64,000 bases of DNA, taken from the NCBI GenBank assembly GCA_013339895.1, contig JABACO010000003.1, positions 517,635 to 581,634 of the forward strand, in the 5' to 3' direction. The DNA comes from Ephydatia muelleri. Taxonomy: Eukaryota; Porifera; Demospongiae; Spongillida; Spongillidae. A program made the position numbers and the translations under genes. Under the pieces are notes generated by a model. That model had not been told where the DNA came from. It saw only the letters and a list, made by a program, of their open reading frames with translations, and made no database searches. Every line of letters begins with the position of its first letter. Within the stretch, counting starts at the first letter, position 1. This document shows positions 20,085 to 30,487 of this stretch, piece by piece.

Positions 20085-20261
20085 TTCTTCCAGGATACGA
20101 CGTATAGCTTCTCTGGGGGCGTCGGCATACTTGCCCGGGTCTTCGGAGAGAAGCTTGATAATGCGCACCTGCCCGTTGGGGCATTCGGCGTATACGTCCG
20201 TAAATGTGCCCCCTCTGTCGATAGCAAAACGAAATCCTTTTGGACGTACATGCAAACTCAT
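20085..20261 (-). CDS. OPLAH: 5-oxoprolinase first coding exon
   Basis: ATG at 20,261 opens 59 codons: [20 protein letters not shown] and [20 protein letters not shown], a strong match to the hydantoinase/oxoprolinase N-terminal signature (DRGGTFTD). The enzyme hydrolyses 5-oxo-L-proline to glutamate with ATP in the gamma-glutamyl cycle, in the cytosol. A plausible acceptor (TTTTCCAG) lies 9 nt before the ATG, implying a 5' UTR intron. The donor GAA|GTTAGC is weak. Only the first roughly 78 residues of a family about 1290 long are present. Confidence 0.85.
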
Positions 20262-21060
20262 GTTCTTCAGCTGGAAAATAATTGTGATCTCGTACCCAGC
20301 CAACTATTTTTATTCATTTCTGTAAGAGGTATTTACCGTATATGTAATCATTTTGTTTTCTATGTTGAACACTTTTATGACCCAGTTACAATCTGTACCA
20401 TAAATCATTTTCACCTCTGTAACATCTGATGAAACCTATACCATAAGCCCGTTTTCCATATAGTAATATGTTTAATATTGTATTTTGTACACTACACATT
20501 GAAACATGAAAGACATTTTAATTGCTACATAAACTTTTCTCTTCCTCAACAGTTCGTGCTTGCATGTAGTCTCTTGAAAGCTGCTTAGAGATGAAGGCTG
20601 CTTAATTCCAGCAAAAGGACAGACATAAATATTCAAGAAGGCTGTTGAAGTCACTGTCTAGCAGAGAATGCTGAACCTTAATACAACAATCAGCAAAAAG
20701 ACTGCCAGTACTGATCATGCGTCAAAGTGGACAGAAGCCACAGCTCTTCCAAACAAAATGGCAGTTGAGTGCCGTCTATATGGTAAGTGTGGTAACGCAG
20801 CAACCAGTGTAAATATACCACAAAAGGACAGCACAATCACACACCAACAGCCTGCTGCTGTTCTACCTGTCTACCACTGTCCTGCGCATGCGCACTCTAA
20901 TTCATGCACACCATATGGTTCATACACTACTCTACACTCCTCTCCACTTAAGTCTGTTTTCCTCTTCCATAATAATCAGGGGGTTTCCTTTGCCTCATCG
21001 GGTAACGAGGTTGCTGAGAGTGCATTTCAGGGACTGTCACTGTCTTTGGAGTAGTTGCGG
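20262..21060. other. No gene recognised
   Basis: Lies between the OPLAH fragment and LINE 1. Short frames exist on both strands (for example 20,472-20,654 on the minus strand with CPFAGIKQ), but none has a recognisable domain. Confidence 0.4.
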
Positions 21061-21074
21061 TTGACTTGCTCGAA

Positions 21075-21780
21075 CGTCCCATTCTTTGGATCAATTTGGT
21101 CACCATGCTCTGTCATGTAAAAATGGCCCTGATGTGGTTTCCCGCCACAACAGAGTACGAGACACCATTTTTGAGTTCTGCCAACGTGCATGCTTGGGTG
21201 CACAGCTTGAAGCTGGAAGCAGTCTGGGTCATGAAGCACGACAAACGCGTCCTGCCGATGTCCTCATCCCTAATTGGGAGTTGGGCAAGCCTGCTGCAAT
21301 TGATCTTTGTGTCACATCCCCGCTTAATTCAAATACCCTACAAGTAGCGTGTGTGACACCAAATTCAGCAGCAATGCAGGCAGAACAGAGGAAGCACCAC
21401 AGTAACGATGCAAAATGTGAAGAGCTAGGGTGGGTGTGCATCCCTTTGGTTGTAGAGTCCTATGGAAGTTGGGGACCAGAAGCTCAACGTTGTCTCTCCA
21501 GACTTGCAGGAAGATTAGCCACCCAACTGGGGCAGCCCAAGTCCTTAACAACTAATCTGATTTATGGCAGATTAAACTTGACCCTGATCAGAGCCAATTC
21601 CAGGGCCATTCTATCTAGACTATATGTTTGATAGTGTGTAATGTGTTTATAATATATGTATTAATAATGTTGTATATGTATATGAGTTCTGAATATAGCA
21701 TGACATTTATAATTATGTTGAATTATTATTTTAATGTCCCAAAAAAAAAAACAAAAAAAAAAAACCTAAATAATAATAAT
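21075..21780 (+). mobile_element. Non-LTR retrotransposon 3' part (LINE 1), endonuclease-like domain
   Basis: The frame includes DQFGHHALSCKNGPDVVSRH (C/H-rich), RPADVLIPNWELGKPAAIDL (reminiscent of a PD-(D/E)XK core), CEELGWVCIPLVVESYGSWG and GRLNLTLIRANSRAILSR, then a stop and an A-rich tail (21,740-21,765). This arrangement, RT followed by a restriction-like endonuclease region, is common in invertebrate LINE families. Only the C-terminal part is present, so it is a 5'-truncated copy. Confidence 0.75.
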
Positions 21781-21849
21781 AACATATTATTAAGTGAAGA
21801 TTTTAGTAGATATGTCAATGGTATCCAGGCAGGAAGTTCTTGATGAGTG

Positions 21850-23440
21850 TGCTATGGTCTCATGGTGTTATGGGGCACACATGGCACCCATTGGGAGTAC
21901 AGCAAGGGGAACCCCTCTGCTCAGTGTTGTTTTCCTTGGTCTTCCATAAGCATTGAGATGCAGATGATGATGATTGCTATCACAACCTACTACTAGATGC
22001 ATGGAATCTTGACGATGGTGTTCTTGCAGGAGATAGGTCAGCTGTAGTACATATTTTAGATCTCATTGAGGAGCTGGATCCACACTTGGGGCTTCACATT
22101 GGCTTCCTAAACGCAAACAATTCAGCAGAAATGGTAACCATCTATGGTGAAGCTTTCCCTCCTAACCAACCTGGACATTTTAGGGATCACTATTAGGGGA
22201 CTTTATGCACTGCTCCCCTATCAATAGCAGAGATATATTTCTCTGCATGACCGACACATGTGCAGAGGAGGTACTGTAACTAGTGCATTTAGCCCAATCG
22301 ATCTCCCCAGCCACTGCTCAGATTCTTTGAAATTCTTTAATGATGAAATAAGACTTTGTTTTTCAGCATGCATAGAAGTGGGTGTTCCCAACCCATTGGT
22401 AACAAGCACTGGTCAGTCAAAGATTCGGTGGGCTTGGTCCTATCTCTCCACTCCTGTGCTGTTTTATCTCCTCCCTTGCTACTTCAGGTCAAGAGAGTGA
22501 TGCAAACATCTATTTGCAGCATGCAATTTCTCACTTCAATGCACAGGCTTCTCCACGCCACACTCAATAACAATCCAGGCAATCCTATCAAAGAAGTTGG
22601 ACAGTCACATTTTCAATCTTTAATGTAGTCTTGTTCTTGCCAGTAAAGTCAGGAGGCAATTGGATGGTGGTTGGGTTCAGACCTCAGCAGATTCTCTGTG
22701 CCCTTTGTGCCCTGATTTTGCTACTCGGTCACTAGCTCTGCCAGGCATGGGGGATATGTGGCTGCTCTGCTCAACCATCTGCTAAGACATCTTGCATTGT
22801 GCCCCACCTCCCAGTGAAGGTTGAAATGGGATATGGGTTAGACAGAGATCATGCCAACTCTAACCCTGCTGGTGTCCTTGTTCAGGGTTGGAACAGAGGA
22901 AAATGTGCTGCCTTTGGTATCACTGTTACATCGTCCCTCACTCCTGTTACCCTCAGTGAAGCTAGTGTGGCCAATGATGCTAGCTAGGGCCCAGAAGTTG
23001 GGCCAGTAGTCGGGGGTGGTGTACTTGATATTAAAATAAAATGGAAAGAGGCTCAGAGTGTGTTGTCTTGCCTAGTCTCTCTGCCTGCTATAGCCAGGCC
23101 AGCCCCAAAAGCCAATATGGTTGCAGAAAAGTATGGCCATCTTAATCAATCTTTAGTGAGGGAATCAGTGCAAGGTTAGAGTTGAACTGTTGGTTTGAAA
23201 TTGTGTGCATTTTAGTGCTTAGTTTTATATACGTTTGTGTTGTACTTATTGTATTCCATTTGTAATGGAACTCCAGGGGTAATTTTGCTAAGTTCCAAAC
23301 CATTTGCCAATTGTATGGCAGATTTGCTTGAATTTGATGCTAACCAATTCCCAGACACTCCTGCATCTGTTACTGAGGATTCGTAACAATTGTCTGTTAC
23401 CCTTTGTATAATTAAACAAATAGAATGAATAAAATAATAA
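21850..23440 (+). mobile_element. Second non-LTR retrotransposon remnant (RT to 3' tail)
   Basis: Frameshifted pieces lie in the right order: an RT palm with NLDDGVLAGDRSAVVHILDL near 22,010 (the usual YxDD aromatic replaced by N); a thumb-like segment near 22,350-22,480; the endonuclease-like segment VEMGYGLDRDHANSNPAGVL near 22,820-22,900 with FGITVTSSLTPVTLSEASVA; a C-terminal MVAEKYGHLNQSLVRESV near 23,120; and an AATAATAATGATAAT-type tail near 23,430. Many stops. It is diverged from LINE 1. Confidence 0.7.
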
Positions 23441-23449
23441 TGATAATGG

Positions 23450-24690
23450 TTTGGGCCTGCAGTTGGAGCCCAATGAGTACCTGCAGATGACCATTAGGTG
23501 GTGGCTGGGGTTGGTTGCTTCAGGTTGTTCCACATGCCCATTCTGCTAGGAACGCAGGGACCTGGCGTCCCCCAGGGTCAACGCAGCAGTATGCAGTATC
23601 CTGGATACAATGAAATGTAATATGCACCTGCAATTTTGGCAGCAAAAATTGATCCAGCCGGATCACTCTTTGCCCATATCAATTTTTGCGTGACAGGCAC
23701 ATGCATGTACAATTAGAAGACATGCAACTGACAACATATACAGTACTTCTTTACGTTTTCAAAATGTATCGTACTAAATCCATCATTTTGACCAGGCAAC
23801 AAAGGCGTTATTGAACCAAACCATCGAGTTGTTCAGTATGCACGCATTTATTATATAAATGAGGACGTTGTTGAAATCTAAGAACAATGAAATGAGCTCC
23901 ATGGCTATAGTCATTATTGATAGAAAGGTAGACTTGGTCACAAGGTCATCTATCACGTACTTGTAGCGAAACTGAAGGCAAAGAGCGAATATCATCTGAA
24001 TGGCACATCAGTAGCAAAGAATTACAGATTTGTAGTATTGCAAGTTGACGCTATGATTTCAGTATACCACTGAGGTCATAATGTTCAACAGGTATTATGT
24101 AGTTTTTCAAAGAATGTTTATAACTTTGTAATACTATGTCTGATTTGCAATGCGTAACAACTAAAGTAAGGCTCAATCATCCAGCTTTCAGAAAACATAA
24201 AATTGTGGTACTTTGTCAATCATAATTCCGTCAATAATGTATGCGAAAATCATGCGTACATTAGAAACGCGTCCAAAGTGCATATTTTAAATTACTGTAA
24301 CATAACTGTGGTTTTATACTCTAAAAGAAGTGATGTAGGTACATTGTCAAAATGAAATGAATTTCTCTTCATTTTATTTCTTCATGAAAATATACTGAAA
24401 AGAAGTACATTATCATAGCGTCCTTAAATAAGGACCGTGAGCTGGAGATTAAACATTAATACTTCACTGTGTAACCGATGTTCTATTATAGTGGGCCACC
24501 TTGTGTATCAGCATAGGAGGTTAAGAATTCATGTGCATGCTGATTATGTCATAACTGCTGGCAATTTGAATGCATGTATACATCTCCTTCACTTCTGTTC
24601 TTGTGGTATAGCATGCTAAGAGAGTATAAAGATGGTCTCAAAAGGCTATTCTTAGGAATAGTGTTTTGTTAGGATGCCTTTTGCAAGACT
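23450..24690. other. No gene recognised; one imperfect hairpin
   Basis: AT-rich. CAAAAATTGAT (23,643-23,653) pairs with ATCAATTTTTG (23,678-23,688), and GATCCAGCCGGATC lies within. Nothing else is supported. Confidence 0.45.
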
Positions 24691-24697
24691 CACCCAT

Positions 24698-24881
24698 CAC
24701 TGCGCCACAGCATTTAGTATGCAGAGCTGTGCAGAGTCTGCATATCAACCATATGCAGATGAGTATCATTGAAGTGTTCATATGCAGACGTCTGCATATG
24801 AACACTTCAATGATACTCATCTGCATATGGTTGGTATGCAGACTCTGCACAACTCTGCATACTAAATGCTGTGGCACAGTG
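24698..24881. repeat. Near-perfect 184-bp palindrome (foldback element)
   Basis: Two arms of about 92 bp meet without a spacer at CAGAC|GTCTG (24,789/24,790). They differ at only a few positions. The outer ends are CACTGCGCCACAG and CTGTGGCACAGTG. It would form a long hairpin RNA if transcribed. It may be a foldback MITE or the product of an inverted duplication. Confidence 0.9.
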
Positions 24882-24963
24882 CATTGTTAGCTGTTAGTGA
24901 TGTTAGTCAATAGTGTGGCTGTGTTGCTATAAGAATAAAAAGTAGCAGTTGAATTTCTACATG

Positions 24964-25502
24964 TTAACTCTTTGAACACCAAGACCATATAAACATGCAT
25001 GCTCACAAAACTAGAATTATTTGCCTCACCATTCATGCAGTGCTATGTTATATCGTGTTGATCAAAATCACATTGAATATGCATACAAGTGCAATACTGA
25101 CATGTATGTAACCCCATAACTAGTCATACAAATATGTGGTCCTGGTGTAAGCACATTTTGTGTGTCCATTATAACCTGCTGACACCTTTTATTGCAACAA
25201 CCCATAATGCTAACTTGCAAAAGGGGGGAGTGAACAGGCATGATATACTACACTGATCTGGGCTACACATTCTTGTTTTGCAGTATTAAAGTGATGCATC
25301 AATGAAGTCAAATGAGGTCATCTGAATAATGGGGTTAATTAGCCAGTGTGAGAGGAAACATAATTACTTTGTACATGGACTTGTAAGGTTAGAAGTGCAG
25401 CAAGCGCATCATTGAGCTGTATCTGATCAACACATTTTTGCACGCAATATCTAACTCATGTATGAATGCATGCATATACGCACTTGGCGTTCAAAGAGTT
25501 AA
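24964..25502. mobile_element. TTAA-flanked MITE
   Basis: TTAA|CTCTTTGAACACCAAG at the left matches, inverted, CTTGGCGTTCAAAGAG|TTAA at the right. TIRs are about 16 bp with one mismatch, the body is 531 bp and non-coding. TTAA target duplications fit a piggyBac-mobilised MITE, and a piggyBac transposase fragment occurs at 61.6 kb. The link between them is inference. Confidence 0.7.
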
Positions 25503-25551
25503 TAATCAACACAACAGATAGTTATGGTAGTGCATGTGAGAATGCTTGTAT

Positions 25552-25824
25552 ACAAGTAAATAAAAACATTCTCTAGGAGAAAGTTGGTGGGATATAGGAT
25601 TTGATAGCAATTGGTGGTGTAAAAAGCAAGAAAACGAGGTCTTATCAGAAGGGAAAATGTAATAGTCCTATATTAAGCACATTTCTAGGGCATGTGTTGT
25701 TTCTGTGCTAAATATAGGACTATTACATTTTCCCTTCTGATAAGACCTTGTTTTTACACCACCAATTGCCATCAAATCCTATATCCCACCAACTTTCTCC
25801 TAAAGAATGTTTTTATTTACTTGT
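25552..25824. repeat. 273-bp foldback element with ~120-bp arms
   Basis: ACAAGTAAATAAAAACATTC at the left is inverse to the sequence ending at 25,824. The arms align through GGGAAAATGTAATAGTCC and leave a loop of roughly 30 bp around 25,690. A few mismatches and one short indel are seen. Its sequence is unrelated to the palindrome at 24.7 kb. Confidence 0.85.
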
Positions 25825-26026
25825 TTCATTGATTTTTGTTCTATGTACAACGGATTGTGTGATGTCATGTGGGTGCAATTTGCTAAGACATGTAGAACTA
25901 TGAACAAAGCTAAGCGATCCGATATCAGAACTAAAGTTTAGTTAAAGGCAGGATGCGTGTTTTCATCGTTCATGAAATCTTTCCTTGCTGTACTTAGACC
26001 AACCATTATCATTAGCGCATTTGGCA

Positions 26027-26189
26027 TAATATATAAAGAGGACGAGGTGGAAGAGGACGAAGAGATAGAGGACGAGGTGGAAGTAGACGAGATGGGAGAG
26101 ATAGAGGACGAGGCGGTAGAGGACGAGGATATGTAAGAGAAGGAAGAGGGCGACATGGAAGAGGCGGTGAAGGACGAGACATAATGTGA
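26027..26189 (+). repeat. Purine-rich minisatellite, possible RGG-box frame
   Basis: Imperfect GAGGACGAGGTGGAAGA units. One plus frame (26,037-26,189) reads RGRGGRGRRDRGRGGSRRDG and on to a stop as an Arg/Gly-rich tail of about 50 residues. Another frame reads acidic (EDEVEEDEEIEDE). The same repeat lies inverted at 26,240-26,600. It could be the 3' end of an RGG-box gene or simply low-complexity DNA. Confidence 0.45.
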
Positions 26190-26241
26190 ATTATTATTCG
26201 GACAATATATATGTATAATACTACTACTAATGTTAGTGTTA

Positions 26242-26826
26242 TTAAATATCCACCACCTCGTCTCCCATCTCGTCCTCTTCCACCTCGTCCTCTATCTCCT
26301 CGTCCTCTTTCACCTCGTCCTCTATCTCCTCCACCTCGTCCTCTATCTCCTCGTCCTCTTCCACCTTGTCCTTATCCACCTTGTCCTCTATCTCCTCGTC
26401 CTCTTCCACCTCGTCCCCTATCTCCTCGTCCTCTTCCACCTCGTCCTCTTCCACCTCGTCTTCTATCTCCTCGTCCTCTTCCACCTCATCCTCTATCTCC
26501 TTGTCCTCTTCCACCTCGTCCTCTATCTCCTTGTCCTCTATCTCCTTGTCCTCTTCCACCTCGTCCTCGTCATCTGCCATCTCGGCCTCGTCCTGGACGT
26601 GGAGAAGGTGGTGCTGGATGTGGCGAAGGTGATGCTGGATGGGGAGATGGTGGAGCTGGTGGCCGTGGCGAATGCGGTGCTGGAGTGGGGAAGGCAGTGC
26701 TGGACGGGGTCCAGCACCGCCATCATCATCGCCATCTCCCTGTCCACCACCGCCTTCTAAATCCCGCTCTATTTCCATTACTTCGTCTCTCGTGATGCCA
26801 TGCTCCATACGCTGCGATGTGAGCAT
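26242..26826 (-). CDS. Low-complexity acidic ORF over an inverted purine minisatellite
   Basis: The minus strand is open for 194 codons from ATG at 26,826. About 60 residues of mixed sequence (DEVMEIERDLEGGGGQGDGD) are followed by a Pro/His-rich stretch and then EEDEEIEDEVEE-type repeats to the end. Because the unit length keeps frame, several frames on both strands are open, so coding is not proven. Alternative frames read Pro-rich then RGRGGRGQGDRG. It is the inverse of the repeat at 26,027-26,189. Confidence 0.3.
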   Translation of the reverse strand: MLTSQRMEHGITRDEVMEIERDLEGGGGQGDGDDDGGAGPRPALPSPLQHRIRHGHQLHHLPIQHHLRHIQHHLLHVQDEAEMADDEDEVEEDKEIEDKEIEDEVEEDKEIEDEVEEDEEIEDEVEEDEVEEDEEIGDEVEEDEEIEDKVDKDKVEEDEEIEDEVEEIEDEVKEDEEIEDEVEEDEMGDEVVDI

Positions 26827-26894
26827 GGCTTTATTAATTGCTTATATAGGCCTTTCGAATATTCAAGTTTGTTTGAAAGGCTGGGCTTGACCTT

Positions 26895-27210
26895 CTTTGA
26901 AGTAGACATCATGGAGGAGCATGCTAGGAAAAGGCTGGACTTCACCATGTTTGAAGTGGGACATGTATTCTAATTTTCTACAAATCACCTTGGAAATAGA
27001 TTGTAAGGTCATCCTGGGAAAGTCCACACTTATATACGACACAGCTCAACCTGCTTTGAAGTAGACATCAGGGAGGAGCATGCTAGGAAAAGGCTGGACT
27101 TCACCTTGTGTGAAGTGGGACATGTATTGTAATGTTATACCAAAGTCTGGACTTCACCTTGGAAAAGAGATTTTAATGCCATCCTGGGAAATTTCACACT
27201 TATACATGAG
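26895..27210. repeat. Two tandem copies of a ~158-bp unit
   Basis: CTTTGAAGTAGACATCA starts at 26,895 and again at 27,053. Both copies run through GGAGGAGCATGCTAGGAAAA and CACACTTATA. They are diverged by point changes. Confidence 0.8.
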
Positions 27211-27687
27211 ACCATTGCGTCATTACTTCATACATGATAAATAAATAATAGCCTCTTGACCATCCCATTACGTTGGTAATGTTCACAGTAACAAAGTTAG
27301 AATCAAATTTCTGAATAAGTTTCAAAGTTCCATACATGGAAAAACAACATAATGCTATATTCAACATGTACAAACAATACATTCAATGTTTGGAGTTTAA
27401 TCTAAGTAGCTGATCTTCAAAGCAACATAGTCCATTAGCTTGTTCCATCACAGTGGGTAGTAACTATGCCAATCACATCCACTCAGTCACCCCCAGATAT
27501 TACCTCAACTTCAATGAAGTGCAACACATACATTCACAACTCCAAAAGTGACTTAGAATGCACCACCCAGCACAACGTTGAACACCGCACACAACACCTA
27601 TCCCCAACTCCACCCGTATCACCAAGTCAGTGAATCTCCACATCTGACAACCATCATCACTAACACCAGAGAAGTTACCAAATAACT
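27211..27687. other. No gene recognised
   Basis: AT-rich, then C-rich single-copy sequence. No domain or exon pattern was seen. Confidence 0.4.
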
Positions 27688-27842
27688 TCCACTAAATCCA
27701 TCCACTTCTGAAGAACCTCCACATAATCACTAAATCCATCCTTTTCTAAAGAACCTCCACATAATCACTAAATTCATCCACCTCACTGAAGAACCTTCAC
27801 ATAATCACTAAATCCATCCACTTCTGAAGAACCTCCACATCT
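27688..27842. repeat. Tandem repeat of ~38-41 bp, about four copies
   Basis: CACTAAATCCATCCACTTCT, then GAAGAACCTCCACATAAT, recurs with small changes. Confidence 0.75.
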
Positions 27843-28190
27843 GATAAACATCATCAACTCCACACATCTTTAGTGCACATCCATCACCAAGCTGATAAGT
27901 ACCATACATCACTGAACAACCATCAGCAGTACATGCCTCATTCACTATTGCATTGCCAACCTAACCATCTTCAGGAGACTAGCAACATACACACACACTT
28001 TTGTAGCCAACAATATTGTCATCCATCTACACCAACTCCACTTCTCAAGGACTACTCCAATTCTTCATGTATCGATCTTCTCCATGAATGTATGGACAAA
28101 GACTACCCAGTACACTATATTCTAGCCACATGAAATGAGCTTTGGACAGTTGCTAAAGACCAAAGAAAGATGATACTTACAAAGCAATAT

Positions 28191-28412
<222 letters not shown>

Positions 28413-28525
28413 ATCACCATGTACTTACATGTCAGATGGGAAGATGGGAGCAAACAGAAGCTACACAGAAGTGCAAATTGAGCTTTGGACAATTTTCTAA
28501 AGATGAAAGATACAAAACCACCACA

Positions 28526-28583
28526 TGCACAAACACCCACCCACCCACCCACCCATCCACCCACCCATCCACCCACCCACCCA
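28526..28583. repeat. (CCCA)n microsatellite
   Basis: CACCCACCCACC units with occasional CATCCA variants. It sits inside the broken gene on the minus strand. Confidence 0.9.
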
Positions 28584-28619
28584 ACTCTGGTAAGTCCTCC
28601 TGAACAACTTTGGTAAGTC

Positions 28620-30487
28620 CTCCTGCTTCCACTGGAAAGCGATAGCTTTAATGTCCTTATGCTTTTTGTAGGCAGCATAAAGTCTCCACAGGAAGTCCCG
28701 TAACACTGGGTAATGAGGTGCTGCTGACCTGATCACCCTCAATGGACTGGAGCATGTTGGGAACTCACATCATATTGGATGTCCACCAAATTCACTAAAT
28801 CGCAAATCTGATAATTTCAATGTGACATCGTGATGCACATAGCTACACCCTGAATCAAGGTTGTCAAGGCCAGCTCTGAGATCCTCCATGTTTTTTTGAA
28901 ATAGCAACTTTGTCCCCAAAACTGCTTCCATTTCACCACTAGTAAGCAGCTGACACTCATTAGTGCACTTCCATTTTAATGGACGCATACGGATAAGATG
29001 TTGGTCTCCTATCTCCTCAGCCACTACACACCTACCACGAGGTCTACTGGTATGGCCCCATGCTGCCTTATGTGGTTGTAAGAGGCATCATAGAAGAAAG
29101 GCTCTGAACCAGCAGTATGGTACCTTACCCCTTCTAGGAGGTGACTATTTAATTGCATTAATGGCACGAACTTCCTTTAGAAATTTCCCTGCTTTTTTTC
29201 TACGCACATTCAGTACCTTTTTAAGCACTGCATCTGCACTAACTTTACTGACAGCAGCATGTGCAGATCTGGTACACACCTTTTGTGCTAACCATGGGTG
29301 CTTCTTGCAAAAGGCATCATTTAACTGAACTAGTAAAGTGCTATTCTTAAGAATAGCCTTTTCGAGGCCACCCTTATACTCGCTTAGTACGATATCCTTT
29401 GGTTCGTACAGAGAGTTGGTACAGTGAAAAAGGAAGTGCACATTATGTATGTGCTAAACTATATACACCAAGGCTTGAAAGTTATACCCACTAAAACAAT
29501 GTAAACTGAAGCCATTCTGATTCAATGCACAGATGATATCAGCATTTGCTACATTGCGTCACATTGCACTAGAAAGTCTGCATGCATCTCATAGGTCTGG
29601 AATGCTGGAATGAACTAAAGTCTCTTCCAACATTACATAACGACACTGCTGACGCAACGTTTCAGCTAATGTCATATGCAAACCAAGCTTAATATCTAAG
29701 GTAAGAGTAGGTTACTACATTTACATACCTTTGTCGGTAGTACTTTTTCGATTGCCTCGTTGGTTTTGCACGGTACTACGCTTAGCCTTCCCGTACCGCA
29801 CTCTCTTCGCCAAGCGAGCACATTCAGGACTCTCCCAATAACGTTTCCTTTTAAAGGACCGTTTCTTTTCTGGGACTGCTTGATAACGTTCGCGTTCAGC
29901 GGTCTGCTTGATACCGCTCGCGTTCAGCGGTCTGTTTCTTTTTAGGCTCTGCTTGATAGCTTTCGCGTTTAGCTGACCGTTTCTTTTCTGGGTCTGCTTG
30001 ATACCGCTCGCGTTCAGCGGTCCGTTTCTTTTCTGAGTCTGCGTTGTACGATGCCCGATTCTAAATCGTCTCGAACTTCAAGCCGGAGTTCAAGGTATTT
30101 CCCGTAGCCAGGTCAGGAAATGAGGGGGGGGGGGGGGGGGGGGGTTCGGAAAACAAATGTGGACCTAACTAGTGGGCGGTGGCCGAGGTGGGTTGCCCGA
30201 TACGAAAAGTGGGGGTGGGCAGTCCACTGCAGGTCCGATATACGCTTCAGGTCCGATACGAAAAGTGGGGGGGGGGGGGCAATTCGCTTCAGGTCCATTA
30301 CGAAAAGTGATTGGAGTCTGGGTCGAAGCCCCAGAAGCTTCGCAAGCCGGGACCCGCACCACATAAGCGGACCTTGACCCTTTTAGGGAGGGGGGTTCGT
30401 TCGAATTTACCCCCCCGAACCCCCCCTGGCTACGGGCTTGTATTTCGCACGTCGTTTCGCTCGTTTCTTTTTCTGACGTGAAGGCAT
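28620..30487 (-). pseudogene. Transposon-type gene with K/R-rich repeats (broken)
   Basis: The minus strand opens ATG (30,487) MPSRQKKKRAKRRAKY, is interrupted by a MITE (30,102-30,439), and then shows repeats of the type EKKRTAERERYQADPEKKR and KRKRYWESPECARLAKRVRY to a donor (AAAG|GTATGT, 29,729). Further pieces follow in order: ILKNSTLLVQLNDAFCKKHP (about 29,350), EGVRYHTAGSEPFFYDASYN (about 29,110), PLKWKCTNECQLLTSGEM (about 28,950) and RSAAPHYPVLRDFLWRLYAA (about 28,680). From memory this order resembles the N-terminal part of invertebrate proteins often linked to Helitron/PIF1-type elements. That assignment is tentative. Frameshifts and stops are frequent. Confidence 0.5.
30102..30439. 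mobile_element. G-rich MITE inserted in the K/R-repeat gene
   Basis: CCCGTAGCCAGG (30,101-30,112) and CCTGGCTACGGG (30,425-30,436) are inverted ends. GTATTTC flanks both sides (30,095-30,101, 30,440-30,446). The interior has runs of G and repeated GGTCCGATACGAAAAGTG. The CCGTAGCCAGGGGGG terminus and 7-8 bp duplication fit hAT-type MITEs. Removing it rejoins GCGAAATAC on the coding strand. Confidence 0.65.
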
